Below, piece after piece: positions 46,226 through 58,583 of a stretch of 64,000 nucleotides of DNA; the first letter of the stretch is position 1, and each line of letters opens with the position of its first letter. The notes beneath the pieces were generated by a model. That model worked only from the letters and a program-made list of their open reading frames with translations. It had not been told where the DNA came from and did no database searches. The translations under genes were made by a program, and so were the position numbers. Source of the DNA: Rhyzopertha dominica (Eukaryota > Arthropoda > Insecta > Coleoptera > Bostrichidae); the NCBI GenBank assembly GCA_025024175.1, contig QCXZ01000064.1, positions 20,456,286 to 20,520,285 of the forward strand, read 5' to 3'.

Positions 46226-46766
46226 CCTTTTAATCTTGTGACGCACCGGATTAAACAATTGAGTGCCTTGTCCGAACTGGATATGGCGTTGGGCGTTGGG
46301 TTTTGCGAGCGGGAGATGGCGTTGCGTTGGCGAGCGTGAGATGGCGTTGGGTGTGCCGGGGACGGTAGTACGGCGGCGGCAGCAGCAGGGCCTGGTGAGA
46401 AATTGCTAAAAATTGAAGAGTACTGAGTGGTGGAAGGAGATAAAAGGGCCTGCAAGCTGAGGGTAAATGGTAACCCACTGGCACGAGAAGAACGCAGAAG
46501 GATTCGTCGTTTTTCTTTCCTCGTCAAGACTGGCTACATCCAACGCAAAGCTCCCTGCTCTCTTCGCGGGCGGTACGCTGGCGCACATACGAACTTAATG
46601 AACAAAGTGAATTCGTGGGACTTACGAAAAGGGACTACAGTAGGGTCAGATAGACATTTATTCTTTCATTTTCTTTTTTTGCAAAGGGTATTTCATTCTA
46701 ATAAATTGAATGTAATAAAGTGTTAAGTTGAAAAGGCTGCTTTAATCTTTGATGCACCCAATTGCC
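46226..46766 (+). repeat. GC-rich, LTR-like block flanked by a short direct repeat
   Basis: TTTAATCTTGTGACGCACC at about 46230-46248 recurs as TTTAATCTTTGATGCACC at about 46741-46758. Between them lies a GC-rich block with an internal tandem repeat (GCGAGCG, G or T, GAGATGGCGTTG, two copies in 46308-46350). An AT-rich part follows, with AATAAATTG near 46700 and AATAAAG near 46715. The layout, with a GC-rich body and a poly-A-like end, resembles a solo LTR, but matching terminal TG...CA and PBS were not found. Confidence 0.3.
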
Positions 46767-46803
46767 AGAGAGCCCTACCATGTTCTAAAACAAAGCCGTT
46801 TAA

Positions 46804-47699
46804 GAGGGGCATTTACTTGGAGCGATCGGGCAAAATGTAAACTATGCAACCCATGTTACCAGCGAGACATGGGACGTAAGAGGGTAACCAATAGGTTGAA
46901 ATCTAGCAAAGATCAGATGGGCTAAACTGATATTCTGAAAATTGCTGACTGTAGCGTGTGCATAAAAAAGTAAGTATGATATTAGTAACTTACTATGATA
47001 TTATACCAGGTTATTCAAAATATGGAATAACCCATTTATTTCTGTAAATATGAACTATATAACATTTCATTCTAACTGCATGTCGACTATAATTTCTGGA
47101 GGAACTTTTATAATAATTTTCATTCCGCCTCCCCATTGCTTCGGCGGACAGTAAATTAATGTGAAAGAGATTTTAACATTAAACTTGTCACGTGTATTTA
47201 GACATAAAAGCTTAGAAATCCGGTCATATCGGAATAAATCGTATACCGCACGATCATTTCCGACAGGTTTGTATCTTAGCCTCACTGCTCTCTGTATACC
47301 ACGCGACGGATCTGGTGGGGATGGGCATTCGCATTCCGCTCTCTTGAAGGACTCGTGCGAAAGGGTTTGCGGTTTTAGATTTTTTGAATGATTTTACTTA
47401 TTTATCGTGCTCATTTTTTTGGTAGTGTAGAAAGAAATATGTAGCTACAACGTGGAGTTCGAATTTTGCGTTTACGTGCCTTAGTTTTCGAGAAATAGCT
47501 CGCCAAAAATACGCATTTTTAAGCAAAATATAACAACAAATATTTACATTACCGTACCAAATTCAGAAAAAACTCGAACTCTACATCTTTTGTCATTGCC
47601 ATGTCGAAATTTCACTTCGAAAAAGTTTCGAATAACTCGGTAAAATGTAAAACGGTAGGTGCTTAAAATGACCCGCTTCGCTCTAGGTAAACGCCCCTC
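46804..47699 (+). mobile_element. TTAA-flanked non-autonomous DNA transposon, copy 1
   Basis: The element begins GAGGGGCATTTACTTGGAGC and ends with the inverse, GCTCTAGGTAAACGCCCCTC. Both ends are flanked by TTAA (46800-46803 and 47700-47703), the hallmark of piggyBac-type insertion. The 896-bp interior has no transposase. The second copy at 58584-59500 has the same orientation and about 90 percent similarity by eye. Relative to copy 2, copy 1 lacks a short stretch (CATGTTGTAGC) near 47585 that completes an internal inverted repeat. Confidence 0.8.
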
Positions 47700-47703
47700 T
47701 TAA

Positions 47704-50050
47704 CGAGCATAACGGCAGTTTACAATCTGCATAACATAGCTGGTGAAAAACATAATCAAGAACTAACCTCAGTGTTTACGTTTAGTGCAGTTGACTAATT
47801 AATTCGAAAGTTCGAGAAAGACTTACTTAGAACATACTTATTTAAATAAACTATAGACATATCTCATAAGCAGATTGTGCCAAGTAATTAAGATGGTTTC
47901 TCTCAAGATATATAAACCTACCGTATATACTATTCCTTAATAACGAAAACTTCGCTATTATTGCCTGAATATGATCTCTTTGTAGAACGACAAATCATAA
48001 GGATTAAGTGTAAATTTCTTCAAATTTTTCGCCACCTATGCAAGTAAATTGTTGAGGACTTGCTTATCTTCTTATAAAATAAGTTTTCCTCTACATCAAC
48101 AAATACGTATTTTTACATTATTATATTACATTACAAAACGATGTTTCTCAGAAACACTGAAACAATGTATCTCTACTGCTCTTGGGGCTTCGTACTTGTT
48201 AAAGTCCCCCGCCGTTTATTTCTAGACAGGTCGTATGGTCGTATACGCTTTGCTCTTAATAAACCCCAAGAAAGGCCAACTTGTGGACGCGCATAGTTCA
48301 TTATGACAACGTGGTTGATCGTAACTTTGAAATTAAGTGCGGGTTANTTGGGGTTGAAGGGGGTCGTTGACTATAGTTTTATAGACACGCTCGGTTTGTT
48401 CCCATGACAGATGTTTAATTAACTGCGTGTAATAACCGCAAGCCAAATTATAATGAACTGGTAACTGGCATGAGTGTTTGAAATATTTCTTCGAAATGTG
48501 TATAAATACGAAGTAGTAAATGAAACAAGTGCTTCAAAGAAAAGATGCCCGTTTGGTGTTACTTATTAGTTATCAATTATGTACCTCCTGAAACAAAATT
48601 CATGCTATTTTAATAGTAATGATTTCTCCTAGACGGTATGCAAGAACACTTTTGTCATATTTTAATTTAATATTTTGCATATCATTTAATGGTACAATAC
48701 TATCTATTTTGAAGCTACTTCAGCAGCCAAAAAGGGACAAAACTTAAACTGTATTGTTAAGTTTTGGGTTTTTTCTGCAGCCTTCTCAAACTTTTTTCTT
48801 TAAAATATATATATCGAACAACATCAACGAACACTTGGAAGTATCTAACAACTCAGTTATAATGTGGCAAATAAGATTTTGTCTTCCCAAGAAGACAAAG
48901 TATGCGCAAAATTAATTTAGGTTTCGATTACACCATTATAAATTCTAATTAACCGCTAAAGGTTTTCTCTTTCTTCAATGGATTTGGTTCGTTCTTTTTG
49001 TAATGTGTTTTTTTCTCTTATAATACAATTAAAAGAAACAGTAGTATGCGTAGCTTTCTTATGAAATATTCTTAAAACTTTATCAAACGTACAGCATTCA
49101 GTATAATTATCGCGAAGAAAATCCTTCAGCAGTTTTTGTCGTCCGATAAGATTTAGTACTTCATAGCGTATGAGGGCGTTCTGGAAGAATCGTTTGACGA
49201 GTGCGCTAGCTTCGTGCAATTTTCTTTGAATTTATTTTCTTTTAATTTAATTCAGCCGAGTACGGTACATATGTGTTCTGCGCACACCAGCCTTGACGCT
49301 GAAACGGAAGTTATCCTCAAAAAGAACGAGGTATTGTCTAAATTTCCTTTCTATCTTTTATTAAGTAATGTCGATTTCATAATTACATTAGGATTCTAAG
49401 GTGGGACCTCCACACTTGCTACCGTCAAATAGATTAAGCCAATTCCTTTTAAGCAGCCACTTTCTATTTTCGAACCAGCTTATATGTAGATACCTGAAAG
49501 GGGAACGCCGTTGCAACTGTTGAAGGGGACCGTGATAAACAACGGACCATCTTCGGCCGCTGACGTGGATAGCTAAATGTATAATTTTAATCACTGTTTT
49601 GGGATTTTTCAAAGACTACATTTAAAAACCTTTAGACATAACATTTCTTACATAAAATTCTATACATATTTTTTAAACATTTTATGAACGGCAAGGCCTC
49701 ATTATTACAGTTGTTAAAATTAGATTCCGTTAAATTTAACTTCATTTACATTATAAAACAAAAGATTCATTACATGCTGTACTTAATGAAATTTGAATTG
49801 CATAATTTTAAATAGAGATAATTGCCCTCCAATCGTAGTTTTATTAAAAACTAGGCATTTCCAGTTTTTGGGCATTTTCAAAATATAACTATAAGTAGAA
49901 GCTGGTGGTGCCCTTTTTAAAAATAATTTTTGCTGTTTTTAAATTTCTCTTGATCAAAACTTCAAAAAAAAAAACTCATCTCAAAACCACGCCCGTTGCC
50001 GCCGAATTCGAGCTGCCGTAGCGGCCTACCCTCAATAGGTCATCTGAATG
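47704..50050. other. Intergenic stretch with an unassigned ORF
   Basis: No gene is assigned. A minus-strand ORF at 48956-49219 (87 codons; LHEASALVKRFFQ, RQKLLKDFLRDNY) looks more protein-like than its neighbours but has no recognised motif. Its position upstream of the minus-strand Penelope relic in genomic terms does not link it. 49388-49612 (minus) is similarly unassigned. Confidence 0.3.
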
Positions 50051-50059
50051 CCATATTTT

Positions 50060-51700
50060 GTAGCTATAATTTCAAGAGACAGTCTTGCTGAGTTTATTTT
50101 CTTGGCTCATTAGGTCAACATTATCATAATCAAAGTTGTGTTCTTTTTCTGTACATACCTACAATGTATATTTTTTCATTTTTTTCATTTAATTTTGTAT
50201 ACCGCATCGTTTTTATTTATTATACTGGTTATTTTGGTTTTGAGAAAAGAGATCGAAGTGAATTGTTCTTTGTATGTGCGATATACAAGTTATATTGTTT
50301 TAAAAGCTTTCTAATTTTGTGTGACGATCCTTGGACATACGGTATACTACCAAAAATTTTCTTTGCTGGGAGTATTGATATTTATATTTTGATAAGTGTT
50401 GGTGTTATACAATTTATATGTTTGTTTTTATGACTGTCTTTGTGGCTTTCTATATTGTGTCATTGTAAAATTCTTTATTTTATTCTTTATATTACTTACA
50501 TAATAAACGACATTTTTTTTCATGTGAAGTGTTAGCTAGACTCAAAATTTAAATAGCGACCGCCATGGGTTTGAGTTTGATGTATTTTTGTTCTCATGTG
50601 TCGATTCTAAAAATTTTATTTGTCTTATTTTGTTTGATTTCTCTAGCAATTTGAAGCTACGAATGGATTTTATTTTGTTTGTGCTTGGGAATTGCACATA
50701 GGCAATCGTTCACATAAATATCTAAAAAAGAAGATACCTACTATGATGTGCTGATTTAAGTTTTCTTCAAAGCTTTTAATAACGATTTGAGCATTTACAC
50801 TGTATACAGGTGATCCCATCTTTGATTTTTTTTGTTATACGTATGTGAAAAAAAAACTGTTATCATTTATAAAGTGTCATCTGTCATTTTTTTTATTTTT
50901 ACGATTATATCATTCCATTTCTTTTTAAAAACATTTTTAATAACATTTTTAGTATATAAGGATGTTATATTAGGAGATATTATCTTGTCGTCATCTGGAA
51001 TTAGAATCCAGGGGTCTTTTATATAATATTTATTTTGACATATTACTTTATTAATTATTGTGGTAATGTACTTGGGTTAGATTGTGTGATGGATGCGTAA
51101 TGGTATGCCTGTTTCGTAAATCTTTGACAATCCACAAATGTGTGGAGGTTGATCTAACAGTGTTATTGCCGATGTAGTCGTTGTTGGCTTATATTTTTCT
51201 GAAAGTATTATTTGTATTGTCGGGTCTAAGTATATAATTATATTTACCATTCTGTAGGTCATTCATCCTTTTGAAATAATATGTGTTCGTTACAATTTGA
51301 TTTGTCTGATTTTATGTATTGGTGGATTGACTGCATAAAAGTAGTATTTGCTTTAATTCTATTTTTAAATTTTTTTATAATGTGAAATATGTTTATTTGA
51401 CTTTGTACTATCTCTATTACTTTTATCAGTGTCTTTAATTAATAGTAATTTTGTGTGTTGGTATTTCTTTCGTTTGATTATATGTATTGTTTGAACTCCT
51501 AATTTTAAAAACAGGGTATATTTTGAAATCAGTCATCCGTCTTTATGTAATTCTAATGCTTTTTCTGTATATCAATCACTTATTTTAATTTTTGACTGGG
51601 AGGAAATGATAGTAATAATTTTCCATGTTACAACGCTGTTGTTTGTTAAGATATACAATATAAGTGTGATATAACAAGTCTTCGATCAAGAGTACAGCAT
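50060..51700 (-). pseudogene. Penelope-like retroelement: RT and GIY-YIG relic
   Basis: On the minus strand, from high to low coordinates: a KALELHKDG block (about 51545), ILSEKYKPTTTTSAITLLDQ then PPHICGLSKIYETGIPLR (51092-51148; usual form PRIYGLPKIHKxxIPLRP), WILIPDDDKIISPNITSLYT (about 50990-50930; RT A box, the aspartate appears as N), and DIYVNDCLCAIPK (50690-50720), where the catalytic YVDD is YVND. Then GSIPYVQGSSHKIRKLLKQYN (about 50345-50285) and EKIYIVGMYRKRTQL (about 50180-50135), like the GIY-YIG motif. Stops and frame changes are frequent. The plus strand is correspondingly T-rich. The 5' limit is uncertain and may reach about 52.08 kb. Confidence 0.75.
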
Positions 51701-54700
51701 GGTAACATTTAATTTTTTCTGGTGTTTGTGAAGCTTTTCTCCCTCTTTTCAAAAATCATGTGTCTGGTATGGCATTTGAGCCATTTGTCTGTATTTCGGT
51801 AAGAAAATCCTTACGTTTCCCAGTTGCATGATTTTGAACCTTTGTTTTTCTGTTATCCTGCATATTGTAGATGTATACTTCATATATATGGGCATTTGTG
51901 GCAATAACGTTTAACTTAGGATGCTAATTTGCAATTTGTGTTTTTATTTTCTGTGACTGGTGTTGGCATAACAATATTTATTTTGCCAGTATTTCAGCAG
52001 CCAAAATTGAACCGATTATTTTTTATTGTTACGTTTCGGCTTCTTTCTGGAGCCTTTTTCTTGAAATATGGATTGGTTTTGACAAAAGGCATATGCCAAC
52101 AACTAAGAAGTAGTTGGCAACTCCGTGGCATGTATGGGTAATAGAACACCATTACTTTTACTATTATATAACCTCAGAGTTGTATAGCATAACAGTCCAC
52201 AGCATACTGGGCAAAAAATTCCTCTTCTTGTGCAGTCAAGAAGACTTGACATCCTACTTTTTAGTTTTCCGGCTCGCCAGGACCGTTTATGGTACACAGG
52301 CTTAAGGTCCTCGTTTATAATTGTTTAATTTAGCGAGTGCTCCGGGGCTCCCTCGTGTATTGTCATGTGCTTATGCGACATACAGGATCCGTGTTTTATG
52401 CGACATTGCCACAGGATTAAAGTTGTTTGCGGGCTTGTTCGTCTTTGCTCCACAATGCAAGGGGACGCGTACGGACAGGATCCCCTAATACTTGCATTGA
52501 AATTGCATTCTTGCCTGATACAGATTTGAATACCCCGGAGAGCTCGGGATCTCTTTTATTAGCTCAACGACTGGATCTGCGATTGTGTTGACAACAAACA
52601 TGAAACGTTTTATGTAAGTACAATGCTGACGTTGCCATTGTGCGCCAGGATCAACTCAAGGAAAGCAGTAGCAAGGAGATAGGGGAGTTACAATTGGTAA
52701 TTGTGTCAATGAATTTAAAAGGTTGAAAGACATGCCAGAATTAGCTTTCTCTCTTTATTCTTATATGTCAAGCAAACTGTAATTATCTCCTTGTTACAGA
52801 ATTATTAATTTAACCTTTAATCTCTCGTTGTCACTTTCCTTTTCTGCGTCTCTGATTTTCAATTACATATTAGGTTCTTCAGTCCTTTCTATGTCTTTGA
52901 ATATTGATTTAATCATATCGAAAACGATGTTTACCTTTTACCACTCTTTCCTGCAATTATAATTGAAGATAACTTATTCGATAGATAGTTCTACTATAAT
53001 GTGTTTTATGGATGTAGAATTAGATGAATAGACTCTAATAATAATAAATAAACTTATATGAAGTATATACTTTTTATTCGCGGGCTGTTATATATAGTGA
53101 TGGTTGTCCTCCTTGAATCTACAAAACTTCTCTTTCTCTCTCTGGCTGTTCAAAAATTGTTATTAATAGCAACAACTATACGTTAATGGAGTATTACCTA
53201 TGTAAGGTGCTTAAGTGTGGTAGATTATTTAGCTGATTAATAATTTTAATATTTGCAAAATTTAAGTCTAGACCTAAATTGTCAACCGAAAAGCACATTT
53301 GTGATTCATATATATCACCCTGCGGCTAAAATGCCTACAATGACTGTACCACATTACTTGTCTATAATTTACTGCTATTAAATCATACACCAATGGGGAA
53401 TTATTAAGTTCAACATTCAGCAAGTTCGTATAGATAACCAACATAAGTGATATCATTTACAGCACAGAAATGAAGAAATTGTGAAATAGGGTGCTATCAC
53501 TTACAGAAACAGGAGAAAGGGTTGCTTTAAACTTTTTAAAAAGTTTTTCAAACTTAACATATATTAAAGCTATATAATGTTTAAAACTATTATTTAAATT
53601 GAAAATCAGGATTCCTAATGACTGTTTAGTTACCATTTTATCTACAAGTACCAATTGATTCGACGTCTACATTTCTCGATATGTTTCTTTCCATAGCTAC
53701 TTTTTTATGATATAAAGATATTGATTTTTTTGCTACTTATTAAATTTATTAAAACTACCGAAACAGTCAATTAAATCGAGTTTCTGCAGCAAAGGGTGGT
53801 TGGTAATATTTTGGGTTGATTCCAGATTTCTTCATATGCGTAACTATCTCATTATTAAAAATTTTATGGTAAAGCACCAGTATTTTTATATCGCTATATT
53901 ATCACGCTTTGTTTTGTAAGACTTGATCAAAATTTTTTCCTGTACCTTCAGCCCACAACTCTATATAATCTTCCAGTTCCCTAACCATTAAGTTAAAAGA
54001 TTCTATATGTCTGTAATCGACCAAAGTATGTGGCCTTATATAAATGAACCGCAAATTATATCATATTTTTAACTAACAGCTTAATACAAAACTCGTTATT
54101 AATCTATCATAATATCTTAAAGCACATTTTTATTTTGAATTAAATATCTCAAGGGTGTATTATAATATATATAGATAACGTGGATACTAAAATACAGAAC
54201 TCTTTGTGCGCCTTTGCATATGTCCGAATTTATTCTAAAGCCAAGTGGAATGTTAACGGATATTACAGAGCTCATTAGATGCAGACGTTGAATTATTATA
54301 AATCTTTAAGGAGTTTTACTACTCTAGCCATCAGCATTGAAAAAAATACAGCACTGTGTCCGAACTGCTGCATCTGCTACGTTAAAGAAAACATTTGCGT
54401 GTATACAATAAATCCCAGGTAGTGCTGGTATCTGTACATCTTTCAGATTTTAATGATACATATTAAAAAGTTCTATTTAGCGCATTTCAGAATTTGAACC
54501 TTTTTTTAATAATAATCATAAAACTGAGTTAAAAAAATAATTTGTTAACGGGGAATTTGTCATCAAATAAATGAAATCTCTCACATCCAAGACTAAGGGT
54601 TATCTACGATGGACATAATATTGAATTAACTAAGCTGTGTTGTCGTAAGGTATTTCTTTTGTGGTACATATTTCTAACTTTTGTATAGAACACAAAATTT

Positions 54701-54714
54701 TTCCTTCCTCTTGT
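51701..54714. other. Long stretch, mostly nothing identified
   Basis: 51700-52080 may still be the decayed N-terminal part of the Penelope relic (minus), but no motif proves it. A less AT-rich patch at about 52330-52570 has no supported ORF. A small hairpin GCCAACAACTA ... TAGTTGGC lies near 52094-52114. The rest is AT-rich without signal. Confidence 0.35.
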
Positions 54715-55280
54715 TAAAACAGACAAGAATTTTGATTTATAATTTACTACCTACTAACCAATTTGGCTTTCAACCGGGTTACAGCTGTACTACTGCGTTA
54801 ATGCATATAGAGAATGATATATTGATATAATCACGGCGGCAGATTATAAGCAATTTGCGTCTTTGGTTTTACTTGATTTAAGTAAGGCTTTCGACATTAT
54901 AAACCATTAACCTAATTTTTACATAACACTGATTTTCATGCTTTTGCTATAAATATAATTAGTTGTTACTTATACAACAGAGTGCAACATATCGAAGTTG
55001 ATAACTCTTGTTCAGATGCATGTCATGTGCTGTCAACTGTGGCGTTTCTAAGGCTTAGTTTCGGTCCCGATGTTTTTTTCTGCTTTTCGTTACTGCAATT
55101 TTTAATAATTATTTCCTATTTCTTAAAATGTTTGGTGTCATTAACATGCTCAGTGGTGATGTAATCAATTTACATAAATTTTGTGTTCACTACACACTAA
55201 TAAGACTTAAACCCGACAAAAAGTTATGTTCTTGTATGGACCTACTCCCACTAGTGACTTTTTATAGATAAAGCCTCTAT
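54715..55280 (+). pseudogene. LINE RT relic (CR1/Jockey-like)
   Basis: The plus strand reads LLPTNQFGFQPGYSCTTALM (about 54748-54805), then FASLVLLDLSKAFDIINH (54855-54910), the RT A box with its aspartate retained. VQHIEVDNSCSDACHVLSTV (54980-55040) follows, standing where related elements have VDN-type residues before SGVPQGS; that box is eroded to FLRLSFGPDVFF. VINLHKFCVH near 55160-55190 precedes where YADD should be, but it is absent. The block order matches the intact LINE at 38954-42276, though the two are not close copies. Confidence 0.65.
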
Positions 55281-55965
55281 AACACTTTGTCAGTCATCCA
55301 AGAGCTTAGGAAAATGATTTTAAATTAAATGTAGGGTTTAAGGAGTATGCATCTGTCCTAACCAGAAAATGTTTTTAAAGCTAAAGCTATTATATTCACA
55401 GGGGCATATTCTAAATTATGGATCTTTCCTCGATAGCGCAACAGCTCGCAGTATAAAAAAATTATTGTTTGTAATACATTTTCGTAGCAAAAAAGAAGAA
55501 ACGTATTAACTTAATGATGCAGGTTGGGTGGACATGTTTATAAAAAACAACAGACGTGTATTCTAACCTGCTTTAATATCCCATAAAATTATTATAACTG
55601 AAACTTCCCCCACACCGTTGCCACCTCCTTCCCAGTTACACANTGAAGTATCTCTTAGAAAAGGTATATGTATAGTATGCTTGTTTGTCTTTGTTTATTG
55701 ACGGTTGCTCAAACTGTTATTAATTTGTTTGCATATAACTGATGTTTTTCTCTTATATGTATATTATGCTCGTTTGCCTTCGTTCATCATTGTTCATTAA
55801 AGGATGCCATATACTATTCTTCTTTGCTATGTGTTGTTAAAGTTATATGGATTTGTCATTAATTATTTTCCTAATATGTAACCTCTTACCTAAAGGTTTT
55901 AAGCTGAAAAAGGTTAGTTTTCAAGGGTTCGTAGGACAATTTTGCTGCATGAAAATGTTGTTACT
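55281..55965. other. Intergenic sequence, nothing firmly identified
   Basis: AT-rich, no supported feature. Confidence 0.4.
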
Positions 55966-56039
55966 CGCCCTGGCCGGGAGTCGAACCCGAGACCTGCACA
56001 GCGGATCTCTGGCGTGCTAACCAACTGCACCACCGGGGC
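55966..56039 (-). repeat. tRNA-like sequence, probably a SINE head or tRNA pseudogene
   Basis: The minus strand runs from GCCCCGG (56039) to CCAGGGCG (55966), 74 bases. The ends pair as an acceptor stem with one mismatch. GTGCAGTTGGTTAGCAC forms a D arm, and TCGGGTTCGACTCCCGG a T arm with a good B box. The anticodon arm (CCAGA / TGTGC) pairs poorly: about three of five pairs. The would-be anticodon TCC (glycine) lacks the T normally at position 33. So it is probably a SINE-type or pseudo-tRNA rather than a working tRNA gene. Confidence 0.5.
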
Positions 56040-58294
56040 ACTACGGCTTGAACCCTAGCAAGGCGAGTAATAGTACGGGCATATACTTACAGTATGCCAC
56101 CTGGATCGCACCATTTATCCTTGTATTTAAGTAGATATCCTTATTTGTTAGTGTATGTATAATATTTTGTAATTTCTTTTCTTGTGGATAACGAAGTCCT
56201 TATTTAAAACATATCAGCAAAGTGAATATTTGGAAACGTTTTAATCTAAATCAGAAGTCCAGTATTATATCCGGTCCATTAATGCTTAATTTCGTCATAC
56301 CCTGGGATTGCCAAAAATATCGAACAAACATAGATAGAAGTGCTTGATTATGAATGACATGCTACCCGTTGCCCTTGACTGTCAGGTGTATGTGCAAAGC
56401 AATCCTGTCAAATCAATGTGGATCTCACAACTCCCGAAAAGGGAGCAAAACGTCCGGATTCCATTTGCACATAAATCTTTCACAGTCCCCGGGAAATGCA
56501 TCCTCGAATCGGATATTTCCCGGAGTTTGGAACGCACAGAGAACACTGAGCTCAATCCGATGACAGCATAACAGCATTTAACCGACCGAAGTCAGCACGT
56601 CCCGTCTATTCGAGGAAAACTGTTTAGCCGCTAAGGTGCTGCTAGCATTTTTATTCTTAAAGTAAAAGAAAAAGTACGAATAAGCATAAGTCTGTTATTC
56701 AAGCAGAGTTACAAAACTACCGTGACGGTTCCAGGACTTTAAAATGGAAAATCAGAAGATTGGGTTTGCTTAGCTACTCATATATTAATATAACTATGAT
56801 ATTGACGCATTCTACGCCATTAAGATGACTAAAGTACTTAACGATCTTGTAAGGATAACAAGTTTGATAGCTTGGAAAGTTTTCATAATACTGGATACCA
56901 ATGGCGGTTTCTTTTGTAGAGCAATGAAGCAATTGCACCACCAATGAAAACGCTAAAAAGCATCCTTTTGCCCGCGGGAGCGTGTTTGCGGTTAAAATGC
57001 TGGCGCTCTCTTAAGGACTAAGGAGTATTTGAGCCTAGCTACCCACTTACCTACGGTAGCTATGCGAACATGAGGGGGCAAGGTTCAAGCCGTTACTCTT
57101 GCCGGTGATGATAACTTGAGGAACATTATCGTAAATTAGGTAAAAATTTAAAAAAAGGAGTACGCGGCAGTCGCGTTATGCGTTAGAATTCAAAATTTTG
57201 CAAGGTTAATCGATGGATGATAATTTATTTGGTAGTTTTAGGACTTTTGATTGTTTAATGCATGTCTGAATTTATTGCCAACGCAACGGATTTCTTCGTC
57301 AAACTGTTGACGCTGCACCATCTGATAAATCCACAAGCGGCCACTACTGGACACTAATGGAAAATACTGTTCAAAAATATTAGATGCGTTTATAAACCTT
57401 AATTATTGTTGAAATGACATCGAAGCTAGCCAAAAACATTATTCTACTTTGCAATTAAAGAAAATCTGACAACATGCATGGGATGTCGTAAATGACCAAC
57501 ACGTTTATTGGCGAGCACCCTCATCCCTTAAGTTTTAACATTAACATTAACATTTTAGACCCGAATCAGGGCAACAGCTCATCACCTGGCCGCAAAAGCC
57601 TTAACCAATTCGTTATTTCAGAATCATTTGAATAAATGATCTTCAGCTTCCAGCAGCTACTTATTAGGCTTGATTTTGTGGAGGAGGTATAAAAGCAGTT
57701 AGAAGTCATTTAACATTAAACATATTCTATCGTTTCAAGAACTATATACTTTGCTTCCACATATAGAAACGTTACTAAATTCTGGAACATTTGGATGGCT
57801 TAACTTTAACATTAACTTCTTTAAATACGATTGTCTTGTAAGGAACCTTCAAATCAAACTGTTTTTTTTTTTCAGATAAAGGTGACATAATCAGAGTTGC
57901 CACTGTCAGAACTAGAAGTGGTATATAAAAAGCCGGCAACTCGATTGTGTCCTCTACATTCACGATAACTTAAGTGCGTTAATATATTAAATAGGTTAAG
58001 TACTCATTTTCATTTTGGTTTGTTTTATTTAAACAATGTTTATTTAAAGAAATTTTTAGTTTTCCGTTGAGTCAAGTAAATTTTGTACGTTTGTTGACAA
58101 ATGACGAAGTGGACCGGTTTCTTTAAAAAATGTTACAGGTCGAAAAGGGTCATTTTTGGCAGCAGACATAACATCTCAACGTACACGTGACTTCACAAAA
58201 ATGTTAATTGATGCAAGAGCTTGTTAGAATTGTTACATTTATAGAATACAGTTTGTGTATGGTCGAAATGATTCGATGCGAGGCTACAGGAACT
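56040..58294. other. Intergenic stretch with weak signals only
   Basis: No gene is assigned. CAAGGTTCAAGCC near 57081-57093 resembles the flank of the tRNA-like sequence (GGTTCAAGCCGTAGT, minus strand of about 56038-56052) and may be a SINE fragment. TATAAA-like boxes lie at about 57687 and 57921. A 62-codon minus-strand ORF at 57775-57963 has a hydrophobic segment (FYIPLLVLTVATLIM) but no domain. The 56340-56640 patch is less AT-rich with no supported ORF. Confidence 0.3.
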
Positions 58295-58440
58295 TCCTAG
58301 TGAATTTTTCAATTTTGGACCACTAACGACGTCTCGTTCGAAAGCTTACGTTCAAGAATAGACATTTTGAAACCTTCTATGAAAATGTTCGTCATCCACA
58401 GAAACTTTCCACGGCGATTTAACAGGACATTGACAGATTC
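58295..58440 (+). repeat. Dispersed repeat family C, copy 2
   Basis: Matches the reverse complement of 44490-44645. It carries CTAGTGAATTTTTC, CTCGTTCGAAAGCTTACGTT, AAGAATAGA, TTTTGAAACC and CCACGGCGATTTA in the same order. It lies 144 bases before TTAA element copy 2. Confidence 0.6.
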
Positions 58441-58583
58441 TGCTGATAATAAGCAATAAATCACATCAAAAGTTACATGATGACTTTTTTAATCGAACAA
58501 GCAATTATTTGATAAGGACAAGCAATTAAATGATATTGTAATATATAAAACTAGTTAAATTTATTGTCATCATGATCTTTTAA

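Noticed and set aside
46156..46527. 123-codon minus-strand ORF with alanine/proline-rich product
   Set aside because: It follows the GC-rich tandem repeat and has overlapping open frames on both strands; no domain.
47161..47391. ORF shared between the two TTAA elements (47161-47391 and 59059-59274) as a real gene
   Set aside because: Similarity extends equally outside the frame and simply reflects the shared element; the start regions do not correspond.
50164..52141. Plus-strand ORFs with F/I/V-rich products suggesting membrane proteins
   Set aside because: They are antisense to the Penelope-like RT on the minus strand; the hydrophobic look comes from T-rich sequence.
55966..56039. Functional tRNA-Gly gene
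   Set aside because: Anticodon arm pairing is poor and the base before the anticodon is not T; a SINE or pseudo-tRNA fits better.
57686..57963. Gene with TATA boxes near 57687 and 57921 and a short intron ending TTTTTTTTTCAG at about 57873
   Set aside because: The implied intron from GTAAGG at about 57840 would be only about 35 bases, and no coherent reading frame results.
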